A DNA stretch of 35,484 nt, from positions 1 to 35,484 of the forward strand of contig JAKQJD010000258.1 in NCBI GenBank assembly GCA_029561355.1, read 5' to 3'. The DNA comes from Bacteroidota bacterium (GTDB lineage: Bacteria > Bacteroidota > Bacteroidia > Chitinophagales > Saprospiraceae). The translations under genes were made by a program, and so were the position numbers. The notes under the pieces were generated by a model. The model was not told where the DNA came from, made no database searches, and saw only the letters and a program-made list of their open reading frames with translations. Below are positions 17,502 to 25,860 of this stretch, one piece after another; within the stretch, counting starts at the first letter, position 1, and each line of letters opens with the position of its first letter.

Positions 17502-19223
17502 TCAGTTTTTAGGCAATTCATCAATAAAAAGCAAGCCGATCTGGTCCTTTCCACCGACACTCACTTTGGTGCCGTCCCGGCGTAGCCAGGTAATGCTGTA
17601 ATCCACCTCCTCCCGTCCGAGCGGTAGCGTCACCTCGAACGATTTTTCATTCAGGTTATCCCCCGCGCGGATTGTCCGGTCGTCTTTTTTTATTTCACTG
17701 AAAAACGGATATTCGATCCGGACGGATACGGCGCGGATATCCTGTTGGGAAAGGAGCGCGAAATCGCCTTCCAGGGCAATGATTCTTCTCTGAAATGGTG
17801 CGTACAAATTGATCATGGCGGCATTGGAATGCGTCCATTCCGAAATAAAAGTGCCTCCGCCTACGAACTTCCAGACGGTCTGGTAATCATAGTCGAGCCA
17901 TTTGATCATATCCGTATCCCCCCGGTTGAGATAAACCATTCTGAAACGTCCGGTAGAATCTGTAAACACGCTGCGGTTGATGAGCACTTCTTTCATGGTA
18001 ATTGCGCCGTCGGCGTGTTTTTTACGCAAGCGAACCGTTACGTTGTTGACCATACGGTTGAATTCCTTTTCCAATGAACCATCCACGCCCACATACACTT
18101 CTCTTTGCTGGAAAGCGGGATCGTATAATGCCACGTCGCGAAAAATGCGCTCGTTTTGTCCGTATTTCCTGTACAGATCGCCGATATTAAAGGATATGAA
18201 GTGGTTGCGCTCAACAGTTGACCGACCATGGAAGTACAGGGTTGATTGCCCCGACATTTGCAGGTGTTTCATCTGAAATGCTACATTGAAACCAACTTTA
18301 GCAAGTTTCCGGCTGCTGAGTGCGCCGCCGGCAATCGCACCCAGGGCGTCCAGCAAACCGCCTTTTTTTGCCTCCGGCACCTTTTCAGGTTCGACGGGTT
18401 TGAACATCAGGTCGAGCAATTTGCTGTAAACCATGTTCAGCAGGCTTTCCATACTTTCATTGGTACCCACTGTTGTCAGCCGGATGGTATTGTTGCGGAT
18501 CAGTTCGTCGAACCCCAGTTCGATGTCGGCACTGATAAAGTAGGCGCTCCCGCCTGCCCCGAAGGACTGGCTGTGGCGCATTTCGCTCCAGTCGATGTCC
18601 AGTTTGGCTTCGTACGAATCGGTGAGGCCGGAAAATCCGAGTTGGAAAATCAGGGAAATATCAGGCGTTTTCATTTTAAAACTTTCCAGCAGTAATTTAG
18701 AGCGAACCGGATCCACTTCGAATGAAAAAGCAAGCCGGCTGTTCTCCAGAACGGGCGCCTCACCGGCGCCGAGCACTTCTTTTTTTGTATTGCCATCGGG
18801 CATAAGAATGGAAGAAACAAGCAGGTAACGCCCACGGATAAAGATCACCGGCCCGCGTAAAATGGCCTTGCGATTGCCGGTTTTTTCCCGGAGTTCTTTT
18901 TCTGCCTCGCGGATTTGCGCTTCCGGCGTATCGTACAGAATGAGAAACGTTACAATCCCGCCGCCGCCGGCCTCCGTAATGGTGCCGGAAGGAGCGTTAC
19001 CCGGCTTTTCGGTGACATAACGAAGAAAGGAAAATTCGGGTAACGAGTCGCCACTCAAACCGAGCCTGGCTCTCGAAGGCAAATACAGGTACGTGGCGGA
19101 ATCGCCGTACACCGGAAAGCACCAGAGTCCCGAGAACTCTCCGCCCTGATCAACCATGATTTGTTGTGCGGAAGCCACGCATATAGCGGCCCAGAAAAGC
19201 ATTCCTGAGAGAAAAGGTTTCAT
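17502..19223 (-). CDS. Exported paralogue-family protein E
   Basis: 573 residues from the ATG at 19223, where a signal peptide begins (MKPFLSGMLFWAAICVASAQQ); the longer frame to 19280 overlaps gene F and spoils the signal. It is subtype A/B: YLYLPSRARLGL (45-56), PEFSFLRYV (62-70), GGGIVTFLILYD, a GEAPVLENSRLAFSF block and PDISLIFQLGF. A short Gly/Ala-rich helix (LLDALGAIAGGALSS) takes the place of the linker. The C-terminal half has VALYDPAFQQREVYV without the CxxC, then WLDYDYQTVWKFVGGG and VDYSITWLRRDG. It lies 19 bp after F. The function is unknown. Confidence 0.87.
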   Translation of the reverse strand: MKPFLSGMLFWAAICVASAQQIMVDQGGEFSGLWCFPVYGDSATYLYLPSRARLGLSGDSLPEFSFLRYVTEKPGNAPSGTITEAGGGGIVTFLILYDTPEAQIREAEKELREKTGNRKAILRGPVIFIRGRYLLVSSILMPDGNTKKEVLGAGEAPVLENSRLAFSFEVDPVRSKLLLESFKMKTPDISLIFQLGFSGLTDSYEAKLDIDWSEMRHSQSFGAGGSAYFISADIELGFDELIRNNTIRLTTVGTNESMESLLNMVYSKLLDLMFKPVEPEKVPEAKKGGLLDALGAIAGGALSSRKLAKVGFNVAFQMKHLQMSGQSTLYFHGRSTVERNHFISFNIGDLYRKYGQNERIFRDVALYDPAFQQREVYVGVDGSLEKEFNRMVNNVTVRLRKKHADGAITMKEVLINRSVFTDSTGRFRMVYLNRGDTDMIKWLDYDYQTVWKFVGGGTFISEWTHSNAAMINLYAPFQRRIIALEGDFALLSQQDIRAVSVRIEYPFFSEIKKDDRTIRAGDNLNEKSFEVTLPLGREEVDYSITWLRRDGTKVSVGGKDQIGLLFIDELPKN

Positions 19224-19242
19224 AAATTGTGGATTGTTGTAA

Positions 19243-21048
19243 TTATTTGCCGGGAGGAAGAAGGTAAAGGAAGGTATCATCGATTTCGGTCACCTTGCCT
19301 TCTTGCGGCTCGGACGACTTTTTGGTGTACCACGTAATTTGATATGCCAGTGGTTGTCCTTTGTCAAAATACAAGGCAATTTTCGAGGTGTTTTGCGAGT
19401 CTTCCGCTCGCAGAACCAATGTTTTTTGAACCTGGGGTACTCCGTTCAATACTGCGAAAAAGCGTATGGAGGCCGACTTAATGTCTGCGTCTTTGAAAAC
19501 CATTCGATCTGCATCTATCTCGATGACCCTTTTGTCAAATGGCGGCCTCAGGGTGACGGCAGCATCGCGACCGGTGAGCCACTCCGTTTCGCTGATCGGT
19601 TCGTGTACGGTTGCTTCCTGTCCCTTGAAACTCCACCCCAACCGATAGCGGTATTCCAGCAGAGCATCGCCACTCAGACCAAGGCTTGGATAAATAACAC
19701 TTTGGAGGTCTGCTCCTTTGGCAAGGTCGCTTCCTTTGATCACCAGTTCCTTAATCACAGGAGATTGATCGAAAGGGTATTCTTTTTTGAAACTGACAGA
19801 CACGAAATTCAGGATATCGCCAAATGCCTGTGTAAAGTTACCGTCTACCTGAAACAGGATTTCCCGTTTACTGAAGTCGGGATCGTCCATATTTACTACG
19901 CGGAAATATTGTGTGTCTTCTTTGTGGTAATTATAAAAGCCTCTGATATTTCCCGTTGTATAATAGGGAACCTTGATAGAGCTTGTTTTGCTGAGGTTGA
20001 GGTAAAATTTATTGATACGGATATCTTTCCTCCGTTTCATGCTGAACTGATGATCTGTGATGTAGGGCTGGTCATCTCCTCCGCTAAAAAAACTGTAAAA
20101 ACCTCCTGCTTCCTGACGGCCGGGCATCTGATCCTGTTCCACTGCCACTTCGGTTGCCGGCACTTGCGCCCATCCGGTTTTGGAATCGAACATCAGTTCA
20201 ATGAGTTTATTCGTGACGAGATCTACAATAGCTTGCATATCGTCCGATTTGATACCTAAACCGAGCGAGCGATCGAAAACCGACACTTTGATCACTTTAT
20301 CCTGAATCAGTTTGTCTGTAATATCCCGAAGCTGGTTGCGGCTATACCCTTCCTGTTCATTCAATACCTGACTGAAATGGGTATAAACAGTAGATGCCTC
20401 CGCTTCTACAATGGCATTATAACCTTTTACCATCGCTTCGAAATAGCAACTGATGGCAATGGAAACATCGGTAGTTCCACCCTGAAATGATTCCCATAAC
20501 AGGGTGGCGCCATCCTGACTCAACTTGGCGGCAACAGCAGCCTTCGAGCCAGGCAGCAAGGGCGCATGACCACTGGTAATGACAGATTGCGTCATCGGGC
20601 GACTGCCCGATTTATTAGACAGAATAGAAGAAACGACCTCGAAAGAAGCGAGTCCAGCCTCACCGTCCCGAAAATTTTCCAGCAAGGGCACCGGCCCGGC
20701 AATTCTGCCCGAGGGTACTGTTTTTTTAAGTTCTTTTTCCAGCACCGCCAATGTCTCTACAGGAAGGGAAAACTCGATGAGTGCATGAAAAAGCCCTCCG
20801 TTGGATTCAGGTCCGTCTTTGCCCACGTATTTGATACACATGATTTCAAAGGTCCCGTCTTCCTTTCTTGCCACGCTGGGATACTGCGGAAGATAATAAT
20901 AATCAGTTGCTACTTCACTATCCTGAAACAACTGCACGCCCATGACACTAACACGGCCTTCGTCATATTTGATAATACACCACCCGATATTGCATTTTAT
21001 CAGGAGCAAAAGGCAAAGGGTGAAAAGTTTTATAATCGAGGAATTCAT
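19243..21048 (-). CDS. Exported paralogue-family protein F, first gene of the run
   Basis: 601 residues from the ATG at 21048; the 13 codons upstream of it begin at a TTG and precede the signal peptide MNSSIIKLFTLCLLLLIKC. It has DYYYLPQYPSV, FEIMCIKYVG, GGLFHALIEFSLP, GHAPLLPGSKAAVAAKL and TTDVSIAISCYFEAMVKGY, the N-terminal blocks of the family in order. VVNMDDPDFSKREILF, LLEYRYRLGWSFKG and LAYQITWYTKKS follow in the C-terminal half. It is the most upstream member and directly follows a 245-bp gap containing a possible promoter, so it may be the first gene of a separate transcript. The function is unknown. Confidence 0.87.
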   Translation of the reverse strand: MNSSIIKLFTLCLLLLIKCNIGWCIIKYDEGRVSVMGVQLFQDSEVATDYYYLPQYPSVARKEDGTFEIMCIKYVGKDGPESNGGLFHALIEFSLPVETLAVLEKELKKTVPSGRIAGPVPLLENFRDGEAGLASFEVVSSILSNKSGSRPMTQSVITSGHAPLLPGSKAAVAAKLSQDGATLLWESFQGGTTDVSIAISCYFEAMVKGYNAIVEAEASTVYTHFSQVLNEQEGYSRNQLRDITDKLIQDKVIKVSVFDRSLGLGIKSDDMQAIVDLVTNKLIELMFDSKTGWAQVPATEVAVEQDQMPGRQEAGGFYSFFSGGDDQPYITDHQFSMKRRKDIRINKFYLNLSKTSSIKVPYYTTGNIRGFYNYHKEDTQYFRVVNMDDPDFSKREILFQVDGNFTQAFGDILNFVSVSFKKEYPFDQSPVIKELVIKGSDLAKGADLQSVIYPSLGLSGDALLEYRYRLGWSFKGQEATVHEPISETEWLTGRDAAVTLRPPFDKRVIEIDADRMVFKDADIKSASIRFFAVLNGVPQVQKTLVLRAEDSQNTSKIALYFDKGQPLAYQITWYTKKSSEPQEGKVTEIDDTFLYLLPPGK

Positions 21049-21084
21049 AATACAGTTTTTGATTTGGCCCGAATGATTGCCATA

Positions 21085-21116
21085 CAAAAATGTATAAGTA
21101 TTATTTATTTTACCAA
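21085..21116 (-). promoter_or_regulatory. Possible Bacteroidota-type promoter for the paralogue operon
   Basis: On the minus strand TACATTTTTG (21094-21085) resembles the -7 element TAnnTTTG, and TTGG (21116-21113) lies 18 bp upstream of it in the -33 position. It is 37 bp from the ATG of gene F. This is a weak match by eye in an AT-rich stretch. Confidence 0.3.
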
Positions 21117-21285
21117 TGACTTAGGATGATTCCGCATTGATCAATCTCAATACACGGCATGTCGCTAATTGCCGGTCATGGGAATATTTGTCAGCGCTTT
21201 ACATGCGTCTGGCCTATCTCCCTCCTGTTGCTTTCTCTGTCAAATGCAGGAGGTTTTATAGGCTGTATTGCCAATTTTTTTCTTT

Positions 21286-21334
21286 AGAGCATGTTGAGTT
21301 TTGCAGCCCGGCAATGAAAATCTCAACATGCTCT
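21286..21334. repeat. 13-bp inverted repeat overlapping the WG gene stop
   Basis: agagcatgttgag (21286-21298) pairs exactly with 21322-21334, around a 23-nt loop. The right arm touches the TAA of the WG-repeat gene. On the minus-strand transcript it would follow that gene at once, but the sequence after it is A-rich, not U-rich, so a canonical terminator is not supported. The rest of the 21088-21333 gap shows no gene. Confidence 0.6.
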
Positions 21335-24291
21335 TAGTCCCGCAAAAACATCTCCCCTTTGTAATTGATTTTAAAAACCTCCGGGTAAGGTAATTGCATC
21401 ACGCGTGCCTGGCCGTTTTCGAACGGCGTGGCCACATCGAAGCGGCAAGGGATTTTGGTGACTACCTGCATTTTGCCCTTTCTGTCTTTTTCGCAAGCCA
21501 CCCAGCCCCATTTGCCGTTTTGCCGTACACGTATCCAGCCGTTTTCTTCCTTTAAATAACCGATTTTTTCGTATTTGCAGGGTAAAAGAATTTGGTGATC
21601 CGGTGCAAAAAGACCGAAGCGCCCCTTTTGTTTGAGGAGATAAATATGGTATCCAATCGTATTGACATTCGTATATTCGGGAGGAAGGAGCGTATCAAAA
21701 TTGGCATTCATAAGGCCGAAATACCTCGATTCAATATTAAAGATATTTGAGTTGTCCCACTGCTTTGTTACATATCGGGGAGCATCATCTTCTATTCCGT
21801 TTGAATTTAATATATGAAAAATATTTTTAGAATCTACTCCGATTATGGTCTCTTGGTAAAGAGAGTCCTTACAAGTAAAATAATGTGTATAGTTTACATT
21901 TTCCGGCAATTTCAAATCACCTTCCTTTCTGAAGAAAGGGAATATATCTTCATATTGGAAGGGTATAACGATCTGTCCGAGTGAATCAATCACCCCTGCT
22001 TTTTCTTCCGTATTCATTATGCATAAGCCATCGTCAAATCCGAAAAAGCCCTGATCATAAACAGGTGGGATAACCCATTTAAATGACCTGTCAATAAATC
22101 CAAACTTATTATTATATCCTGCTAAAGCCAAATTATTAATGAATGGGAACAGTTGATCGTAAATCGGAACTGTCTTCCATTTGCCGGCGGTATCAATAAA
22201 ACCGAATTTTTTCTCTCCCTGAGAAGCAATAACAAGGCCTTCCTCAATAATCGGGTAATGAATAAGGCAAGAATCGCAGCGAAACAATATATGGTCCGAA
22301 GTATCAATAATTGCATTAAACGAATCGGTTACAACAAGGCCTTTCGCATCAATAAAAGGGAAAGCATCACGGTAGAGCGAACTTGTCTTGGTCTTACCTT
22401 TTTTATCAATATAACTCCAATGGTTATTTACTTCTACGGCCGCCAGATTAAATGAAAATGGTAATACGTTATCAAACTCAGGTGGAATAATGATCCGACC
22501 CGTGCTGTCTGCAAATCCCATTTTTTTGTTATAATTAAAAGGGAGCAGCGTATTTTTATAAAAATTTTTACGATCATAAACCTTGATTCTATCAGAATAA
22601 AAACTTCCACTTCCTAAGCCCATGTTGCCAAACTTAAAAAAAAGATCAATGGATTCAATATCTATATCTTCATAATTGGGCTCAACGCCATTACTGGTAA
22701 TTGTTTTGAAAATATTTTGATGTTTCACTATAGAATAATCACGCCCATAAGATTTTATTTCATTATATTTAAAAGGTTGGACAATTGTATTATTGAGGCT
22801 AATTACACCCCATAAAGAATCATTTTGTGCCAAAAGCAACTTGTCATTCAGCGGTTCCAAAACTTGATAACCCGGCTGTAATATAGAGTCAAGATAAAAA
22901 TAGATTTGTTCAGGTCCGCGCGAAGCCCCGGTCGAATCTCTATCTATAATCGTATCACTAACGATAAAGGCTGATCCAACAGTTTGATATACAGGCTTTT
23001 CCGCTCTGGAAATGATCTCTCCTTTCGTATTGATCAATGCCGTAACCGAATCCATTTTGACGGTAGCCAGGCCATTAGAAAATGATGTTGCCTGATCGTA
23101 TTTAAAATCAAGAACAGTTATATTATTCTGATCGATATAACCCCATTTATTTTGTTTTTTTACGGGAGCCAGGAAATTCTCATCAAAAACATGACAATTT
23201 TCATATTGCGGTGCAATTACCGTATTTCCGCTTTTATCAATAAAGCCCCATAAGGAGTCTACCCGCACCTGGGCCAAACCATTGGAAAAAGACCAGGCAG
23301 CATCATAAAGCGGAGGGATTACCCAATTTCCGGCAGGGTCGATAAAACCCCACTTTTTATTCAATTTGGCAGGAGCGAGGCCCTCGTAAAAAGACCACAC
23401 GTCGTCAAACGCCAGGGCAGAAGTCAATGTACCTTTTTTATCGACGACACCAAACCTGTCTCCTTTTCTCACCGGAGCCAGGCCTTCCGAAAAAAGGCCG
23501 ATTTGTCTGTATTCACAAGGCAAAATCACGTTGCCTATGGTATCCACTAATCCGAACAGCGTATCATTTACCACCGTCAACATGAAACCGTCGGGTCTCC
23601 TTGGAAAAATGATTCCGTACATGATATCTGCGTACGGTGAATAAACGGTCGTGTTTTTATTTTCGACAATATATTGGTTGTAGTGGTAATCGTATTGCTT
23701 TACTTTAAAAGGATGCCCGACAAAATATTTATTTCCAAACGTCGAGGTGATATAGTCGAAACGTGGAGATATTTCCTGCCCGTGCGTATTCAAAAATACG
23801 AATCGCGACTGATCGACATCCGTTATTCTGGCAAATGAAACGCCGTTTAGAAATCTTTCCGGTGACTCGTAAACAAACTCGGAGAGTTGTTTTCCGTTAT
23901 TATTGATTACTGCAAAAAGCGCGTTTTCACTGTTATAGGCCCAGGAGGCTTCTTCTTTTCCAAAATTAAAAAAGGAACTGAGCCTTTTCGACTTTTCCAG
24001 TTCCGCTTTTACTTTCTTCTCCGCGTTTTCCGCTCTTTTTTGAGCGGATTCGGCTTCTCGTTTGCGTTTTTCTATTTTCTGAAACGCTTCCAGTATCAAC
24101 AGGTTCGCTTCGGCGGAAAGGGCCTCATCGCATACTTTCACCCACAACAGGTTGTTGATCGCCTCTGAAATACTGTCTTTTTCAAGTTGATATTTGGCAA
24201 TGGTAAGCCTGGCATTACAATCGCCGATCGTTTGAGCGGATAAAGCGACAACCGATAAAAAAATTAAAACGAGTACACTACATGTTTTCAT
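21334..24291 (-). CDS. Secreted WG-repeat protein with N-terminal coiled coil
   Basis: 985 residues. A signal peptide (MKTCSVLVLIFLSVVALSAQ) is followed by a short helical region and a Lys/Glu/Ala coiled coil at about 70-105 (EAESAQKRAENAEKKVKAE). The rest is about a dozen or more WG repeats, such as KKWGFIDPAGNWVIPPLYD, SLWGFIDKSGNTVIAPQYE and NKWGYIDQNNITVLDFKYD, with later copies more divergent. WG repeats probably form beta-propeller-like binding surfaces. The gene starts 6 bp after the nSTAND stop, so the three genes form one unit. The central part (roughly 21,700-22,900) is visibly more AT-rich than its neighbours. The signal peptide puts it outside the cytoplasm, unlike the SIR2-TIR partner. 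A sensor or ligand-binding role is inference. Confidence 0.9.
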   Translation of the reverse strand: MKTCSVLVLIFLSVVALSAQTIGDCNARLTIAKYQLEKDSISEAINNLLWVKVCDEALSAEANLLILEAFQKIEKRKREAESAQKRAENAEKKVKAELEKSKRLSSFFNFGKEEASWAYNSENALFAVINNNGKQLSEFVYESPERFLNGVSFARITDVDQSRFVFLNTHGQEISPRFDYITSTFGNKYFVGHPFKVKQYDYHYNQYIVENKNTTVYSPYADIMYGIIFPRRPDGFMLTVVNDTLFGLVDTIGNVILPCEYRQIGLFSEGLAPVRKGDRFGVVDKKGTLTSALAFDDVWSFYEGLAPAKLNKKWGFIDPAGNWVIPPLYDAAWSFSNGLAQVRVDSLWGFIDKSGNTVIAPQYENCHVFDENFLAPVKKQNKWGYIDQNNITVLDFKYDQATSFSNGLATVKMDSVTALINTKGEIISRAEKPVYQTVGSAFIVSDTIIDRDSTGASRGPEQIYFYLDSILQPGYQVLEPLNDKLLLAQNDSLWGVISLNNTIVQPFKYNEIKSYGRDYSIVKHQNIFKTITSNGVEPNYEDIDIESIDLFFKFGNMGLGSGSFYSDRIKVYDRKNFYKNTLLPFNYNKKMGFADSTGRIIIPPEFDNVLPFSFNLAAVEVNNHWSYIDKKGKTKTSSLYRDAFPFIDAKGLVVTDSFNAIIDTSDHILFRCDSCLIHYPIIEEGLVIASQGEKKFGFIDTAGKWKTVPIYDQLFPFINNLALAGYNNKFGFIDRSFKWVIPPVYDQGFFGFDDGLCIMNTEEKAGVIDSLGQIVIPFQYEDIFPFFRKEGDLKLPENVNYTHYFTCKDSLYQETIIGVDSKNIFHILNSNGIEDDAPRYVTKQWDNSNIFNIESRYFGLMNANFDTLLPPEYTNVNTIGYHIYLLKQKGRFGLFAPDHQILLPCKYEKIGYLKEENGWIRVRQNGKWGWVACEKDRKGKMQVVTKIPCRFDVATPFENGQARVMQLPYPEVFKINYKGEMFLRD

Positions 24292-24297
24292 TGCGAT

Positions 24298-25860
24298 TTA
24301 CAGTTTTTCCAGACAGGCCTTAATACGTTCCCGAACATGTGAATCCGTACTATCAAGTTCGAATGCGCTTTGATACGCTTTCAGCGCTGATTTGTAATCA
24401 GGATTGGGCAGTATATAATATCCGTCCCCTTTTTGAATATAGGCTTTCGCTTCCAGTTTCAGGCTGCGTTCATCCGCCAGTTTTTTTTGCCGGAATGCCC
24501 ACAGGCCGAATGCCAGGGTTGCCGCCACGATAACTACCATGACAAGCACAAGCCCCACCAGCCGCCGCACCCGCTTCGCCGCCTGCTTCGCCTCCCATTC
24601 CTGCTTACTCTTCAAAATCGGCGTCAGCAGCGTATCGTGTGAAATCTCGAAATACTCGCCCGTTTCCCGCACGTCCTGCCGCAGCAGGCGTTTGTTCACC
24701 AGCATGTCCAGTGTGGCGGAAGTGACGCCGTGGGTTTGCACAATGGTCGTTTCGTCCACACTCACCCGGCGCTCGTTTTTCATCAGGTGGTCTTCTAGCA
24801 GGCGCCGGGCTTTTTCGCGCTGCCGGGCATCGGGAATGGCCGCGAGGGTGTTGGTATAGAACTGGGAAAGGATTTGTTCGATACCGGGTTCGCCGCCGTA
24901 GAAAGCGGGCGTGACCGTGAGCGTAGTGACGGGGTGACTCGAAGTCACCCCGTCACTACCGGCTGCAATCACCTTCCGCTCGATATACTCGCACAACAAC
25001 TGCAACTGAAACGACTCGATTTCCGGTTCCTGCCGGTTCACGCTGAATAACGACTGCTGCCGCCGCGACAGGTACGACAACATTTGTGCGACCGCTTCTG
25101 CCGTGTAGGCGAATGGCGGTGAAACGTAATCGCCCGCTTCCTGCGCCTGCGAAGCGGGATTCACAATCGCCTCTTCCGCCTGCTCGGGTCGCAAACCCAG
25201 CAATTCGAAGCGGTTGCGCAGGATGGACGGGATTTCCGGCGACAACAAGTGCAGGTAATGCAGCAGGTCCGAACGGATGGACAACACGATTTTCACCCGC
25301 GGCGTCTGCTCCAGGGCGGCCACGGCGGCGGTATCGAGGGTTCCGGCAGACATACCTTCGCGAATACGCTGGCGCAGCGTTTCGGGCAGGGTGCCGTTGA
25401 TCACGTCGGACAACTGGCGCACGAACGCCGCACGCTGCTCGTCGGAGTAGAGCGTAAAAATTTCCTCGAACTGGTCGAAAATCAGCAGTGGCGTGCCTTT
25501 GTGTTCGTTGTTGTAGCGGATGATTTCGGTCCAGAGGCTGGGAGCATCGACCGGGTCGCTCGGAGCGACCCGGTCGATATGAACCAACTCCGGCGCGATT
25601 TTGCGCAACGCCTGTTGTTCCAGCGGAATCTGCACGTCGTTGAGGCGCAGAATAACCGGATCGTATTCCGTAAAGCGCAGGCGCGGGATAATGCCCGCCT
25701 GCAACAGCGAGGTTTTGCCCATGCCCGATTTGGCGAACAATACCACCAGCGGCTGCACCATAATAAGGTCGTACAGCGCCTTGGTTTCACGTTTTCGGCC
25801 GAAAAAGAGCCCTTCGTCCGCTTCTGTGAACGACTGCGGGCCGGGATAACGGTAATTCAT
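24298..25860 (-). CDS. Membrane-anchored nSTAND-like ATPase with C-terminal TPR-like tail
   Basis: 520 residues. YPGPQSFTEADEGLFFGR (4-21) is the typical opening of novel-STAND NTPases. Walker A is AKSGMGKTS (43-51), Walker B LLIFDQFEE (125-133), and VLSIRSDLL (192-200) carries the sensor-like Arg. A winged-helix-like segment ends with YFEISHDTLLTPI. A single transmembrane helix (about 433-455) is followed by a short basic stretch and a TPR-like tail (DYKSALKAYQSAFELD). STAND ATPases are oligomerising switches that recruit effectors on sensing a trigger. The ATG overlaps the SIR2-TIR stop as ATGA. Two perfect palindromes lie in the coding region (residues 95-105 and 301-313) without breaking the frame. 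The membrane anchor could place the tail in the periplasm near the WG protein (inference). Confidence 0.85.
   Translation of the reverse strand: MNYRYPGPQSFTEADEGLFFGRKRETKALYDLIMVQPLVVLFAKSGMGKTSLLQAGIIPRLRFTEYDPVILRLNDVQIPLEQQALRKIAPELVHIDRVAPSDPVDAPSLWTEIIRYNNEHKGTPLLIFDQFEEIFTLYSDEQRAAFVRQLSDVINGTLPETLRQRIREGMSAGTLDTAAVAALEQTPRVKIVLSIRSDLLHYLHLLSPEIPSILRNRFELLGLRPEQAEEAIVNPASQAQEAGDYVSPPFAYTAEAVAQMLSYLSRRQQSLFSVNRQEPEIESFQLQLLCEYIERKVIAAGSDGVTSSHPVTTLTVTPAFYGGEPGIEQILSQFYTNTLAAIPDARQREKARRLLEDHLMKNERRVSVDETTIVQTHGVTSATLDMLVNKRLLRQDVRETGEYFEISHDTLLTPILKSKQEWEAKQAAKRVRRLVGLVLVMVVIVAATLAFGLWAFRQKKLADERSLKLEAKAYIQKGDGYYILPNPDYKSALKAYQSAFELDSTDSHVRERIKACLEKL
24923..24959. repeat. In-frame palindrome in nSTAND gene (hairpin family P)
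   Basis: Perfect 17-bp arms (24923-24939 and 24943-24959) around the loop cga. It encodes GSDGVTSSHPVTT at residues 301-313 of the ATPase. The core is identical to that of the intergenic palindrome at 2677-2727 except in the loop and outer stem. It looks like a small mobile palindrome tolerated in frame. Confidence 0.85.
25546..25578. repeat. Second in-frame palindrome in nSTAND gene (hairpin family P)
   Basis: Perfect 15-bp arms (25546-25560 and 25564-25578) around the loop cgg. It encodes IDRVAPSDPVD at residues 95-105. It has the same 27-nt layout and the same reading frame as the palindrome at 24923-24959, but several stem pairs are swapped as pairs, so the hairpin is kept while the sequence differs. 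Confidence 0.82.

Noticed and set aside
19224..19280. Upstream start for paralogue E overlapping gene F
   Set aside because: The added residues precede a good signal peptide beginning at the ATG at 19223, so the shorter start is preferred.
2848..21048. Contractile injection system or type IX secretion cargo
   Set aside because: No sheath, baseplate, tube or spike protein is recognisable, and the exported proteins show no evident type IX C-terminal sorting domain.
21286..21334. Intrinsic terminator of the WG gene
   Set aside because: The 13-bp stem is followed by an A-rich, not U-rich, stretch on the transcript strand, so it is listed only as an inverted repeat.
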